From a virus, in the IMG/VR virus record IMGVR_UViG_3300035034_001226, positions 1 to 64,000 of that record: 64,000 bases of DNA; one strand, written 5' to 3'. Made by a program: the position numbers and the translations under genes. Numbering within the stretch: position 1 is the first letter of the stretch; the number at the start of each line of letters is the position of its first letter. Below the pieces are notes generated by a model. The model saw nothing but the letters and a program-made list of their open reading frames with translations. It was not told where the DNA came from and searched no databases. This document shows positions 25,469-35,856 of the stretch, in pieces.

Positions 25469-27170
25469 ATTCCCTATCATAATAACTTGCTCGCCATTCA
25501 CCATTAATAACGTTAATCAATGTTCTTGATCCGTCAGGATAAACTAAACAGTGTGTGTGTAACCAGCTAGATGGACCCCTCTGATATTCCAAATCTAGCC
25601 TAGCACTTAATCCAGTTTGATAAGCACCTTCAATAATACCCGGACTATGTGAATGGCCAATAACAACTTTCGGGCCTATCTTTGAGAATGCGGCTAATCC
25701 ACCACCACCACCATTAATTCGCTCATCACCATGAAATCCAATCTCAACATCAGCAACCATGAAGCTTTCATCACGTTGTAAAAACTTAGTTTGTTCAACA
25801 GATTTAAGACCCGGTTTACCTTCTGGCATTGGATTTTTACACCAAAACTCAAATGCTGAGAAGGTTTTAAATCCAGTTGCAGTAGGTTTAATATTTTTCA
25901 TCTGCATATACTTCATATAATAGAAAAACAGTGAATTCTCGGGATCATACTTAGGATCATTCTCCAATAACCATCTATCAAAAGCCTCATTATGATTTGC
26001 AGCAGTAACTAGGTTTAAAGTATCAGGTCTAGTATACTTATCAATAAAGTCTGCGGTTATTTGTAATCCCTCTTCAACATTATTGCGACCAAAATGGTGT
26101 TTACCATATGCTATAATATCATTGCCTCTATGATGGTGATTACGACGATAAAAATCATCAGCATCTTGGTATACCATTACTTCTGGGCGTAAGACTCCAA
26201 CAATGGAATCATCACCCTTAAATGTTGCATTTTCAACATCAGTATCTATGAACTCAGCATGTAGATCACCTGATATAAATGCTGCTACTCTACCATACTT
26301 AGTACGACCATGTGGTGTGTAATGATATTCCAAATCATAGAATGAACCATCATCAGCCGCATGAACATGACGTATGTGGAACTTATCATCATCAATTTCA
26401 ACAATCAATGCACTGCAACTATGATGGAATCTTCCCTTATGTCCAGCCTTGGAATCCGTATAGTTTTCTATTGTACATGCACCAGTAGTTACTTGAATTT
26501 TAGGCATCTTTTTATTAGGTGTTGCAATAGTTTTAAGTTGTACTTTGGGATGCCCAAATATACCAGAATCTGATCCTGTGAACGCTTCAAAGCCTGATAA
26601 TGGCGTTGTTGCAGTTGGGGTTATTTTGATTTGTGCTAAAACATTAAGACCCTTACATACTTTAGTTTGATCGGTTACTAGATATTCCCCTAGTCCAGTA
26701 AACCACCAATCATGTTTTTTGTCAGTCCAAATTGAATTCGGATTTTTATAACGGTATGGTATAACACCAAGTTCAGCATTTCTGATTTCTTTATATTTTA
26801 GTAAGGTTGCCCAAAAGTTTTCATGAATTGGTGTTGCATTTTGGGCTGCGGTATAAACAAATACCTGTTTCTTGTTAGGGGAACTAATATCAATATTAGA
26901 TGGGCCTGCTTCTTTAACTAGATACTTTTCGTATAGTAACTCGAATTTAACTAATTTATCTGGATCAATACCACCATTAAAGGTTGGATCAGTTTCTAAT
27001 ATTTTAAGTCTCATGCCAGTATTTTTTTCTATAAGAAGTCTGCGCTTAATAACACTTCTTGGCAAAACATCCATATACTCTGCAAATTCTTCTCTACTAA
27101 GTTTAGATTCTATTGCTGCTCTATACTTTGCAATAAATTCTATATTTTGCTTATCTCGGTTTACTGTCAT
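25452..27170 (-). CDS. Metallophosphoesterase-like protein
   Basis: 572 residues. Residues ~10-50 look like a helix-turn-helix (SREEFAEYMDVLPRSVIKRRL). From about residue 300, FISGDLHAEFID, VTAANHNEAFDRWLLE and VVIGHSHSPGIIEGAYQTG supply the spaced GDxHxE, NH(N/D) and GHxH motifs of calcineurin-like phosphoesterases; the usual GDxxD and GNHD are variant. The domain order recalls the T5 A1 early protein, but I cannot confirm orthology. AGGGAAG precedes the ATG. The last 17 bp overlap the next reading frame. Confidence 0.55.
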   Translation of the reverse strand: MTVNRDKQNIEFIAKYRAAIESKLSREEFAEYMDVLPRSVIKRRLLIEKNTGMRLKILETDPTFNGGIDPDKLVKFELLYEKYLVKEAGPSNIDISSPNKKQVFVYTAAQNATPIHENFWATLLKYKEIRNAELGVIPYRYKNPNSIWTDKKHDWWFTGLGEYLVTDQTKVCKGLNVLAQIKITPTATTPLSGFEAFTGSDSGIFGHPKVQLKTIATPNKKMPKIQVTTGACTIENYTDSKAGHKGRFHHSCSALIVEIDDDKFHIRHVHAADDGSFYDLEYHYTPHGRTKYGRVAAFISGDLHAEFIDTDVENATFKGDDSIVGVLRPEVMVYQDADDFYRRNHHHRGNDIIAYGKHHFGRNNVEEGLQITADFIDKYTRPDTLNLVTAANHNEAFDRWLLENDPKYDPENSLFFYYMKYMQMKNIKPTATGFKTFSAFEFWCKNPMPEGKPGLKSVEQTKFLQRDESFMVADVEIGFHGDERINGGGGGLAAFSKIGPKVVIGHSHSPGIIEGAYQTGLSARLDLEYQRGPSSWLHTHCLVYPDGSRTLINVINGEWRASYYDREYEISK

Positions 27171-27180
27171 ATGCTTCCCT

Positions 27181-28242
27181 TTAATTAAAATATTTTGTTA
27201 TTTTGTTCGGCATTAAATAAATCTTATACCTGTGTCCAGTTTTATTACTATCATAAGTTTCTTTTTTAAATCTAAGTTTAAAAATTTCATCATTATCACC
27301 ATCCATTAATTTTATGGCTGGATTTGTATGTTCTGGACATCTAGCTACTAATTTGCAATTAGATATACTATTAACTAATGATTCAAAATCAAAATCTGTG
27401 TATACATCACCCTTAATAAATAAACAGGTATTCAGATTAGTAGTTTCAAGTCCATAGCATGTTTTAAGCAATCTACATAACAATTCATATCTAAAATCAT
27501 TTGTGGCATAGGTGTGGCTTCCATCGAATATATCATTTATTCTGCGACATACATCTCCATATAAATTTCTAGTCGCAACTTCGATTGTATCCACGGTGGG
27601 ATTATTATTATTGTTTGCTGTGCTATAGTATATCGTATTATCAGTACCAATGTCAATGTTAAATATAGTTAATATAACATCACGATGAACATTATACCCA
27701 TAATCAGTATCTAATTCTTTCTTCCCAATGCCATATGTTTTAGGAATGTGTTCATAAACAGGTGTAAATGTATACTCTCTTACACCGTAACTATTCTGCA
27801 AGTGTAAGAGTACGACGTAATTATTCGAATTTTTCTCAACTTCAATGCATATTCTATTAAGGTCACCATTATTCGTAATTAAATCTAAGATATTTTGAAT
27901 TTTACTTGAATCATTTACATAACCTAATGTATTGTTAACAAGCATACTATGCTCTTCACCATATGATATTTTTTCTTGAAAGAAATCTATAACATCGGAA
28001 TTTTTATTTGGGATTAGTGTTATTTGGTCTTCGGTACCATCATCTAAAATGGTATCAAAGTTTATTACATTCCCATTATCAACAATATAATCTTCCCATA
28101 TTGTAAAAAAGTGGTCAGATGTGATTGTACGTGTTTGTGTGTTTAATAGAAATGCACAACATATTGTGTTCGCTAGAGATAATGCTGCTGCATGATCTAA
28201 CAATTCCTTTGATACTTGATTGTTACTCTCTGTTATTATCAT
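27181..28242 (-). CDS. Hypothetical protein
   Basis: 353 residues from the ATG at 28240-28242 (MIITESNNQVSKELL); an upstream TTG would add five residues. The C-terminal ~100 residues look well folded (NLNTCLFIKGDVYTDFDFESL, KLVARCPEHTNPAIKL, FKLRFKKETYDSNKT). I see no catalytic motif. The gene overlaps the stop of its neighbour at 28244 in TAATG fashion. Function unknown. Confidence 0.6.
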   Translation of the reverse strand: MIITESNNQVSKELLDHAAALSLANTICCAFLLNTQTRTITSDHFFTIWEDYIVDNGNVINFDTILDDGTEDQITLIPNKNSDVIDFFQEKISYGEEHSMLVNNTLGYVNDSSKIQNILDLITNNGDLNRICIEVEKNSNNYVVLLHLQNSYGVREYTFTPVYEHIPKTYGIGKKELDTDYGYNVHRDVILTIFNIDIGTDNTIYYSTANNNNNPTVDTIEVATRNLYGDVCRRINDIFDGSHTYATNDFRYELLCRLLKTCYGLETTNLNTCLFIKGDVYTDFDFESLVNSISNCKLVARCPEHTNPAIKLMDGDNDEIFKLRFKKETYDSNKTGHRYKIYLMPNKITKYFN

Positions 28243-28243
28243 T

Positions 28244-28507
28244 TTATTCCGTTTCAAAAAATAGTTTAGTTACATCTTCTTCCATTACAAACCAAACACC
28301 ATCACAGCAAATAATATAATCACCTGCGGTTGCAATCATTTTCTTATTAAATGTTCGTAATATATATTCCCTACCACAGTCACGAGTGCGAACGTGTTGA
28401 TAAATCCAAGTTCCAGTATTAACCCAATTATCCATCTCGACGATACCAGTTGTTGAACCATCAAATCTATGTAATTCAAATTCCCTATCGGTATTATACA
28501 TCTTCAT
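28244..28507 (-). CDS. Hypothetical small protein
   Basis: 87 residues. The C-terminal segment AGDYIICCDGVWFVMEEDVTKLFFE resembles a short domain common in phage proteins (GDW/YIV..G.W.V....F...YE). No catalytic motif. It overlaps the 3' end of the gp16-like gene by 14 bp. Function unknown. Confidence 0.5.
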   Translation of the reverse strand: MKMYNTDREFELHRFDGSTTGIVEMDNWVNTGTWIYQHVRTRDCGREYILRTFNKKMIATAGDYIICCDGVWFVMEEDVTKLFFETE

Positions 28508-28955
28508 CTTTTGCCCTTTTATCGTCTAGAATTCCCTTTCTAAGTTGATCCATTAGGGCATCACGGTCACTAACTACCAAAGTATTATGATTAGTAACAG
28601 TTGATGGTGTTTTATCTTTTGACTCAAGTTTATCCTTGTGTTGTTTCATTTTAGCCTTATGTGATGCGGCATTTAATGCAACATTTAGATGCTGAACAGA
28701 AACTTCACCAATTCGGGCTTTATATTTACCCTCAACTTTATCTATTTCTTCCGATAATAAATCATACCCTTCCATCGCACTATCATATATTTCTTGATAT
28801 TGTTCATCGATTTCAGAATCTTTCTCATCATAATCCTCAGATTTTATAATTTCACCTTCACGCTGATATACTTCAACTTCAGTGGTTCCAGATTCAATAT
28901 CAAGAAACTCTTCCATCGGGTGATCTATAGTCTTTGTTATTTTCTTACCGCTCAT
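28494..28955 (-). CDS. 16: Terminase small subunit (gp16-like)
   Basis: 153 residues (T4 gp16 164). The central helices EIYDSAMEGYDLLSEEI and KYKARIGEVSVQHLNVALNAASHKAKM resemble the gp16 core that builds the small-terminase ring. The acidic N-terminus and polar tail also fit. gp17 lies 3.7 kb downstream rather than adjacent as in T4. A TATAAATA box at 28977-28984 drives it. Small terminase selects DNA and stimulates gp17. Confidence 0.5.
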   Translation of the reverse strand: MSGKKITKTIDHPMEEFLDIESGTTEVEVYQREGEIIKSEDYDEKDSEIDEQYQEIYDSAMEGYDLLSEEIDKVEGKYKARIGEVSVQHLNVALNAASHKAKMKQHKDKLESKDKTPSTVTNHNTLVVSDRDALMDQLRKGILDDKRAKDEDV

Positions 28956-28976
28956 GTATATACACCTCTATTAGGC

Positions 28977-28984
28977 TATTTATA
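28977..28984 (-). promoter_or_regulatory. T4-type late promoter box
   Basis: Exact TATAAATA 22 bp upstream of the gp16-like ATG at 28955. It allows late expression of the packaging block. Confidence 0.55.
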
Positions 28985-28989
28985 CATAT

Positions 28990-29214
28990 TTAATTCATTT
29001 GATCAGAAGATTCAAGCAATAACTCATCAATCCCACCTAATGCTTCATCCATAATATCACTAATCTCACCTGATTTATACTTGATATCATCACATCCACT
29101 TTCAGAGTATTGATGTTCTTGCCACGCTTCAAATGTCAGTATATTATCAAATTTAATATTGATATATGCTATATATTCCTTCAATTTGCTTAATGTATCT
29201 TCACTATTATTCAT
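28990..29214 (-). CDS. Hypothetical small acidic protein
   Basis: 74 residues (MNNSEDTLSKLKEYIAYINIK...), acidic and helical, not recognised. It overlaps the upstream small gene by 8 bp and is probably read through from gp41. Function unknown. Confidence 0.5.
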   Translation of the reverse strand: MNNSEDTLSKLKEYIAYINIKFDNILTFEAWQEHQYSESGCDDIKYKSGEISDIMDEALGGIDELLLESSDQMN

Positions 29215-29464
29215 CTTCGTTTACCTCATCAGTTTTATTTACATATGCATTAACACTATCACTAAATCTTTTCAGCATGGATTCCTTCGCACATAACATA
29301 ATATCAAGATCAGTCTCTAACTGGTTGATTTGATGCACTAAATTTTCTACAGATGCTATATTTTTAGCTATTATAGGATCATCTAATAATTCTGCACGAT
29401 ATAATATTCGTTCTTTTCCATTGCTATCTTTAACTCTAATTTTATTAACTATATCTTCTTGCAT
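29207..29464 (-). CDS. Hypothetical small protein
   Basis: 85 residues (MQEDIVNKIRVKDSNGKERIL...). The middle reads as a heptad coiled coil (IASVENLVHQINQLETDLDIM). It starts 3 bp after the gp41 stop and overlaps the next gene by 8 bp. Function unknown. Confidence 0.5.
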   Translation of the reverse strand: MQEDIVNKIRVKDSNGKERILYRAELLDDPIIAKNIASVENLVHQINQLETDLDIMLCAKESMLKRFSDSVNAYVNKTDEVNEDE

Positions 29465-29467
29465 TGT

Positions 29468-30943
29468 TTATTCATTCCCTGTAATGTCACTCATTACACT
29501 CATTAATTCATCAACACTTTTCTCATCAACTTCATTATTCTCAAGCATACTGTTTAACTCTTGAGTGGTTTCAGTGTCATCAAAAAGACTCTCAGTAAAC
29601 AAATTTTCATCTGTTTCTTTTTTTGTATCATCAAGTCCAGTTAAACCTTCAACTTCACTTAGGTCAGGATCAAATGATATCTTCCGTTTACTAGGCATAA
29701 CACTAGTTTGACCACCACCATGTGGATCGGATATTCTTAAATTATTGGGGTTAAATGCTAGTTCTGAAGTATGCCCTACTCCCTTACTCGATCTGGTTTT
29801 TAAGAATGATGCGTTCATGACGCCCTCCATTCTCATTATTTTATCCATGTATAATGATATATAATTATCAACCGTGTTAACTTTAGAAATACCACCAGCA
29901 ATAACACCCTGATCAGGATTTGCCATTCTCAATGCATCACGATTTTGTTGAGATGCAGAAACACCCATTGCATCATAGTTATGAAAAATCTCCACAACTT
30001 CTTCAGATTTACGTTTATCTTGATCAAATATACTATAATTCTTAACACCACCCATAGGGTCCATAAGGTCAAGATAATCCAAACATATAATATCAGGAAC
30101 ACGCTCGTATTCCATTTCATAGTCGGCTAAATATGAATTTATGTCTGCGGCTGTTGAGTGTTGTGGTAATCGTATAAGTTGGTATGACCCACCACTAATA
30201 TTATAATATTCATCTGTTATTTTCTTTGCAATTTCATGAATATTATATCTCCACTTTGATGCGTCAAACCCTGATATGATAGATGCTAGACGTAAAAACA
30301 CCATTTCAGGTACAAGTTCTAATGAAATGTATAGTACATGATAACCCTGTAATGCAATATTACGACCAATATTAGCCAACATCAGTGATTTACCACCACC
30401 AGAATTAGCAGAAAATAATGTAAATTGTTTTCTTACTAATCCACCATCTAATGGTATGTCTATGCCTGCTATCCCCGTTGGAATAGGTCTAAATGTTTCC
30501 ACAAGAGCGTTTAATCGTTCTTCTGGTGCATCATATACGTTTAGACCTAAATCCTTTCTAAGAGCCACACGTGTAGCTTCTGTAACACGTTCTAACACTG
30601 CACTCATGTTATCATCTTCAATATCCTGAAGTGAGTCATTGATTGCGAGTTTAACTGCCGATTCTCGACAAAACTTCTCAACCATATCTGATGTAGAATC
30701 CACACGATCACGAGTTATTTTAGAAGTTACCTCAAAATCAATATCAAATTCTACATTCAATTGATCAATCTGTGGAATTGCATTATACTTAATATAATAG
30801 TTATGAATAAATTCCACAACGGGTTGATACATTTCAGAAAAATAGTCTGGTTTTAAAATACTAGCAGTATTTGTGTAAATTGCTGGTGACGAAACAATAT
30901 CTTGGATCATCAAACGTTGTTTTTTCTTATTAGATGTTGACAT
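29468..30943 (-). CDS. 41: Replicative helicase gp41 (DnaB family)
   Basis: 491 residues (T4 gp41 475). Walker A SANSGGGKS, the DnaB-type FTLFSANSGGGKSLMLANI context, IICLDYLDLMDP at Walker B, the SASQQNRDALRMA sensor segment and KTRSSKGVG near the arginine finger. It forms the hexameric fork helicase that works with gp61 primase and gp59. GAGG precedes the ATG. Two host-type promoters lie in the 140 bp upstream. Confidence 0.92.
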   Translation of the reverse strand: MSTSNKKKQRLMIQDIVSSPAIYTNTASILKPDYFSEMYQPVVEFIHNYYIKYNAIPQIDQLNVEFDIDFEVTSKITRDRVDSTSDMVEKFCRESAVKLAINDSLQDIEDDNMSAVLERVTEATRVALRKDLGLNVYDAPEERLNALVETFRPIPTGIAGIDIPLDGGLVRKQFTLFSANSGGGKSLMLANIGRNIALQGYHVLYISLELVPEMVFLRLASIISGFDASKWRYNIHEIAKKITDEYYNISGGSYQLIRLPQHSTAADINSYLADYEMEYERVPDIICLDYLDLMDPMGGVKNYSIFDQDKRKSEEVVEIFHNYDAMGVSASQQNRDALRMANPDQGVIAGGISKVNTVDNYISLYMDKIMRMEGVMNASFLKTRSSKGVGHTSELAFNPNNLRISDPHGGGQTSVMPSKRKISFDPDLSEVEGLTGLDDTKKETDENLFTESLFDDTETTQELNSMLENNEVDEKSVDELMSVMSDITGNE

Positions 30944-30964
30944 TCAATTCCTCTTAATTGACAC

Positions 30965-31077
30965 ATTATACCACACTTTGGTCACCTGTAAATGATAATG
31001 ACCATACATGACATACCATGAATAGTTTGAATTACTCATGGATCAGACATTATATCATAAACTTTTTAGTGAATCAA
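30965..31077 (-). promoter_or_regulatory. 41: Tandem host-type promoters and dyads upstream of gp41
   Basis: Proximal: TTTACA (30987-30992), 16-bp spacer, TATAAT (30965-30970). Distal: TTGATT (31072-31077), 17-bp spacer, TATAAT (31049-31054). Between them lie two 6-bp dyads, CCATGA/TCATGG and TGGTCA/TGACCA, the second straddling the proximal -35, so a regulator could bind there. Confidence 0.6.
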
Positions 31078-31080
31078 TTA

Positions 31081-32769
31081 TTAGTTATCGTTGTTATAAA
31101 AGGCATCCTTATCAGTAGGTGATGTCACCGTTGACTGATTAGGGTCTAATTTTTCATTTACCCGAGGTTTTGCGTTCTTTATAGCCGCTCGTCTATCTGT
31201 CTCCAGATATATCCAACGGGTCTTTGCAGATGAAAATCTATGAAGCCTTGCTGGTATTCCAGAACGTATAGATGTATATGTCAGTCTGTGATAATCACCA
31301 TCAGATGGCTTTGCTGGGAATTCATCACCTTCAGTATAAGATTCACCATTTGGTGGCATTGCATCAATTCCAAACTGGGCACGTTGACGATCTATCTTTC
31401 TTGCAACATCAACACTTCCATTTTCACTTGCAAATTCATAGAATGATTCTGGTACATCACCTAGATCAGCATAATCAATACCACGTTCTGGTACATTGGT
31501 ATTATGTTCAGCTTGTATACTTTGGGTTATATCAGACAAGTCTTGATATTTCTTATCGTTATTACCATCATTAATATCAGATACACCGTTTTCATCTATA
31601 TCTGGTGTTAGTTTACCTGCAATATCTTGTGTTTCCTGTGATGCCATCATAGGACGGCATATTAATCTCTGCATAGTTGGTATCCAGTTAGGTGTGTAAC
31701 TGTTAATACTCCATGCAACGTCGGTAACTTCAACAAATCGCAATACAGCTTTCAAACTTGCACTAAATTGTGTCTCTGCTGGAAGCTGTAAAATATCACC
31801 AATAACGAATGGTCTACCCAATGAGCCAACTGTTGATGAAAAACTTACTTCTATTATCCATGCATCACTACTTACAAGTCCATTAAATCCCCACTTACTT
31901 TGGTTTGCCTGAACATCAATAGGTTGATATGAAGCTTTCATTCTAACAGGATTCACATCATAATGTCTATCCCTATTTTCCATAAAGATTTTATCTTGAA
32001 TATTACTTACCTTAGTAGATTCAAAATCAAGCAATTGTAATGCTTGTATTTCCCATGCGTCATCTATACCACCGTTGAATATAACTGGACGCAAACGCCA
32101 GTATCTAGAGGGTACACTTCTCTTGAAGTTTATTTGCACTGTACCATCACAATCAGGAAGATCAACTACCTGAACACCATACCATTTAACACCGTCACTA
32201 GAACGCTCTATTCTCGCCCGTGTGACACGATTTTCAGACCTACAACCTTGACGTATTTTCATTGATGCTACATCCGCCTTAACAAATGTTTCAACACCAT
32301 ATCTACGTCTACCATTATCTAATAATATTTCACCAAAATCATAACCAATGTATGCCGTATTAATTGCTGAACCGACTTGCAGTGATCGCCATTGTGTTTT
32401 TAATAAATCAAATGCATTTGCTGTTGGGAAATTAGGGTGGTCCCCATTTGATATAGGTGCACCATTACCAGTTAAGTCTTGCAGTTTACCTTGTTCGTGA
32501 ACACCCAATAACTTGTGCACATTGATTATAGCTCCACCAATTGTTATAACTTCACTCACATAGGAATCAAATAAGCAAGAGTCATCAACAGCATCAGTTA
32601 GTTCCCATGCTGGATTAGACTGCTCATTCTTACAATGTAATGCTGGATTTAGCGTGTTACATAATTTTGAAACTACGTCATCATCAGGTGGTGGTAAATA
32701 ATTACCATCACCGTCAACTGGACAGTTTCCACTATCAAGTAGTGATTCTAGTTGTGATGTTATACTCAT
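31081..32769 (-). CDS. Virion protein with discoidin-like domain
   Basis: 562 residues. Residues ~110-250 resemble an F5/8-type C (discoidin) fold: AFDLLKTQWRSLQVGSAINT AYIGYDFGEI..., RARIERSSDGVKWYGVQVVDL, SRYWRLRPVIF. This is a sugar- or surface-binding fold. It is followed by further beta-rich domains and a polar C-terminus. The start is 1 bp after the stop of the 1013-residue gene, so the two are coupled. I infer a tail or baseplate decoration that touches the host surface. Confidence 0.6.
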   Translation of the reverse strand: MSITSQLESLLDSGNCPVDGDGNYLPPPDDDVVSKLCNTLNPALHCKNEQSNPAWELTDAVDDSCLFDSYVSEVITIGGAIINVHKLLGVHEQGKLQDLTGNGAPISNGDHPNFPTANAFDLLKTQWRSLQVGSAINTAYIGYDFGEILLDNGRRRYGVETFVKADVASMKIRQGCRSENRVTRARIERSSDGVKWYGVQVVDLPDCDGTVQINFKRSVPSRYWRLRPVIFNGGIDDAWEIQALQLLDFESTKVSNIQDKIFMENRDRHYDVNPVRMKASYQPIDVQANQSKWGFNGLVSSDAWIIEVSFSSTVGSLGRPFVIGDILQLPAETQFSASLKAVLRFVEVTDVAWSINSYTPNWIPTMQRLICRPMMASQETQDIAGKLTPDIDENGVSDINDGNNDKKYQDLSDITQSIQAEHNTNVPERGIDYADLGDVPESFYEFASENGSVDVARKIDRQRAQFGIDAMPPNGESYTEGDEFPAKPSDGDYHRLTYTSIRSGIPARLHRFSSAKTRWIYLETDRRAAIKNAKPRVNEKLDPNQSTVTSPTDKDAFYNNDN

Positions 32770-32770
32770 A

Positions 32771-35700
32771 TTATCCTATTAATATCTGTGATGATGCATC
32801 ACTGTTATGATCTTGCATTGATCTATCCTGTAGCTCAATGGTCAATTCTGACTTTTCATTCTCAGCCTGTGTAATAAGTTCTTGAGAGTTAAGAGTTGTT
32901 GAACCATTTGGACCCGGTAGAGTTTGAAACTTACCACGAACTTGTGATAGTATCATTTTAGCTTCAGCAATAGCCCATTTCTTAATCCACATTGCTAAGT
33001 GTCTATTTGTAATTAAACGTTGTTCTGGAACTTCAATAAATGCATCCAATAATATACGTTCATTATTATAAAACACTTGATGAAAATTAAGTATTCTGGT
33101 ATCTTCATAAAATGTATATACCAAATGATCTGCAAATATGTTACGCAATTCCTCAATATATGAAGATGTTAAATGATATGAAAGTAAATCAAAAGAATTA
33201 CCTGAGTAAAGTTGTTGTAATGCTGCATAACCATAAACATCATATCCGCCAAATGACCCTTGTGAAGCACCTAAGAATCCTGTTCTCATTCTATGACATG
33301 CATTAATGTTTGTGATCTTGTTAAACCCTACACATTTATTAACTAATTCATATCGTTGCTGATTTGGAAATACATCCATAAAGAATAGTACATGTTCATA
33401 TGAATAACTCGAATATTTTCTTACCATCAACAATGCATTATTGATGCATTCGTCTAACTGTTGTTTGGTTAATTCTACTGTTGTGCCAACAGACCCAAGA
33501 GCAATGCGAATCTGATCTTGTAGTGCCCTTCTTTCATCTGGTGTACCGTCATCACCAACACCAAGTTCAGAATAACTTGGTCCAGCCTCATTTACACTCT
33601 TACCTGTTATTGGTGTGAAGTGTATAATACTATTTCTTAGATATGAAAAAACACCATTGCCTTTACGATCAAATTCTATTCTCTGTTCACAACCTATTCC
33701 GCATGTTTCAAAACGCAATATATCTCTACCAAAACGATCAAAATCATTAAATGGTGAAAATAAATCAGTATTAACATCAGGTAAGTCATCCGTACATACG
33801 TTACGGTTAAAATGTAATGTTACTTTTGCCAATCCACAATCCTCAAGCCATGCTGAACCATTCCACTTGTAAAGTTCATCCTCAAATGTGTTGAAGAAAT
33901 ATTCATCCACACTTGGAGCTAATGATGTTAATGAAAAATCTTTCTCAACCCATGCACCTGAATCACGAAGATATAAAACGTCAGTATTGGTGTCATACCA
34001 GTGAATACCATCTGTAATGTCAAATGGGTCTATTTCACTATTAATTACATCAATTATTGTAAATGTAGAACCATCCCATACATACCATTCACCACTAGTA
34101 GTATTTTTCCACACCACACCCACTGGCAGGTTTGTAGGATCATATTGGCTACATATTGGTATAACATCAGTACAGTTAATTCCAGTAATTCTCTGCAATA
34201 CATCAGTAGTAGGATTATACCACAATGCACCAGACTCTAATGTTGATGGTAATGCAGGGTCTATTTCTGATTGAAAGAAATCTGAAACGCTGTCCCATTC
34301 ATTATTAACTGCATCCCATTTAAATATTGTGTCTATTCCTGTAGATACGTTCCACCATAGATCACAGCTAGCACGATCTGTTGGATCACTTGCTGCTATT
34401 ATTACATTTATGGAAGTCCATGCATCGTTGTCAGAATTTCTCTGAAATAATAACTGCTCAGATGGTATAAACCAATAATGATTTGCCGTTGGATTATCTA
34501 ACTCACCAGAAGCATTTCGTTCTTCATATCTAATATTAGTAGCTTCTTGCCACTCTGATGAGATTCTATTAAATACCTTTTCCAATTCTGTATTGTACCA
34601 AAAGTTACCATCTACTATACTATTTGGATTAGTATCCCATACAATAGGATCAACTTCACTCCATGTAGATAATGTGATATCACGATTGAATACAATTCCA
34701 TTAACTTCATCATACCAATATGTTGAACTGTCTAATACTGGTGCCAGTAATGGATTACGTGTTTGTACAAAGAGTGGCTTCTTACACCATGTTGATACTT
34801 CCCAAGACCATGCTAATGTATTAGAAACATCTAAGTCACCTGAACTTTCAAATGCTTTATTTAACCATACTGCACCATCAGATGGTACCGATGGGTCAGT
34901 TGCGTATTCGATTATATTAGATACTGTAGTCCAACCAAATGATTCTCTAATTTTTAAAACCGATGTTGATGGTTTATTCCAGTATGTTCCGAGTATTGGT
35001 GTTGATGGATCAAAGTCTAAGAATACAGCATCCTGTAATACATTTTGGGTGCCATCCCATACATATACTTCTTCATCTTCAACCTTAACAAAATAGTTAC
35101 CAGTGTTTGGAAACTCTACACCTTTAGTAGAGTCTACCAGTTTTTTCATTTCTATATTAAGCAATGCTGCCATATCTTCATATGTTTGCATTTTACTTCC
35201 AGCCAGACCAGTTAATTCATAACAAGCACCATTGATATATAACGTAAGTTTATAATTAGTTCCAACATTAAGACCAGTTGGTTCTTTTACTGTTATACCT
35301 TCAGGTGTATCTATTTGTATATCATGGAATGCTGGAGTTGCAGCACCTGCAACATTAGTTTCAGCCTGACCAGTTGGAATACTATATGCGTGAACTCCTT
35401 CTCGGAAGTAATTACCTTGTGCGTCTACCGCATATGCAGAAACATAATATGGTGTTTTATCTACAACATCACTAACTGTTACTGACACTGTTTCACGATC
35501 ATGATAGAATGCACCAACGACTAAAGCAACATTGATATTATCACCAGAGTGCATATCAGTGTCGAAAGTTGGATCAGCCTCATAATAGGTGCCACTTTGG
35601 GGTGATGTGGTTATATAGTTGGCAGGTTTACTACTGACTGTTATGATAATACCATCATAAATTAAGTCGTCAACATTACAACCAGCAATGTTGGGGATAT

Positions 35701-35812
35701 TCCATTTAATAGTTGCAGTACCATCACCATTTCTAACCATCTTAACGGTTATCTCTTGAGCTTCAAGTTTTAGTCTATTTGGTGAGTCAGCAAATTTATC
35801 GTATAATGCCAT
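32771..35812 (-). CDS. Large virion protein with tandem Trp-rich repeats
   Basis: 1013 residues. Residues 1-150 resemble fibronectin type III (TATIKWNIPNIAGC, PYYVSAYAVDAQGN). Residues ~260-690 hold at least six degenerate ~50-residue units of the form DPxxPxxGxxWxN..TxxLYxWxxxxW (e.g. ESGALWYNPTTDVLQR, DGIHWYDTNTDVLYLR). The last ~280 residues form another domain (LRDQIRIALGSVGTTVELTKQQL) similar in feel to neck or baseplate proteins of marine T4-like phages. I infer a tail or baseplate structural protein. Confidence 0.65.
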   Translation of the reverse strand: MALYDKFADSPNRLKLEAQEITVKMVRNGDGTATIKWNIPNIAGCNVDDLIYDGIIITVSSKPANYITTSPQSGTYYEADPTFDTDMHSGDNINVALVVGAFYHDRETVSVTVSDVVDKTPYYVSAYAVDAQGNYFREGVHAYSIPTGQAETNVAGAATPAFHDIQIDTPEGITVKEPTGLNVGTNYKLTLYINGACYELTGLAGSKMQTYEDMAALLNIEMKKLVDSTKGVEFPNTGNYFVKVEDEEVYVWDGTQNVLQDAVFLDFDPSTPILGTYWNKPSTSVLKIRESFGWTTVSNIIEYATDPSVPSDGAVWLNKAFESSGDLDVSNTLAWSWEVSTWCKKPLFVQTRNPLLAPVLDSSTYWYDEVNGIVFNRDITLSTWSEVDPIVWDTNPNSIVDGNFWYNTELEKVFNRISSEWQEATNIRYEERNASGELDNPTANHYWFIPSEQLLFQRNSDNDAWTSINVIIAASDPTDRASCDLWWNVSTGIDTIFKWDAVNNEWDSVSDFFQSEIDPALPSTLESGALWYNPTTDVLQRITGINCTDVIPICSQYDPTNLPVGVVWKNTTSGEWYVWDGSTFTIIDVINSEIDPFDITDGIHWYDTNTDVLYLRDSGAWVEKDFSLTSLAPSVDEYFFNTFEDELYKWNGSAWLEDCGLAKVTLHFNRNVCTDDLPDVNTDLFSPFNDFDRFGRDILRFETCGIGCEQRIEFDRKGNGVFSYLRNSIIHFTPITGKSVNEAGPSYSELGVGDDGTPDERRALQDQIRIALGSVGTTVELTKQQLDECINNALLMVRKYSSYSYEHVLFFMDVFPNQQRYELVNKCVGFNKITNINACHRMRTGFLGASQGSFGGYDVYGYAALQQLYSGNSFDLLSYHLTSSYIEELRNIFADHLVYTFYEDTRILNFHQVFYNNERILLDAFIEVPEQRLITNRHLAMWIKKWAIAEAKMILSQVRGKFQTLPGPNGSTTLNSQELITQAENEKSELTIELQDRSMQDHNSDASSQILIG

Positions 35813-35856
35813 TATATATTAACCTTTATATGTATAGAGGTATTTATCAATGACAA

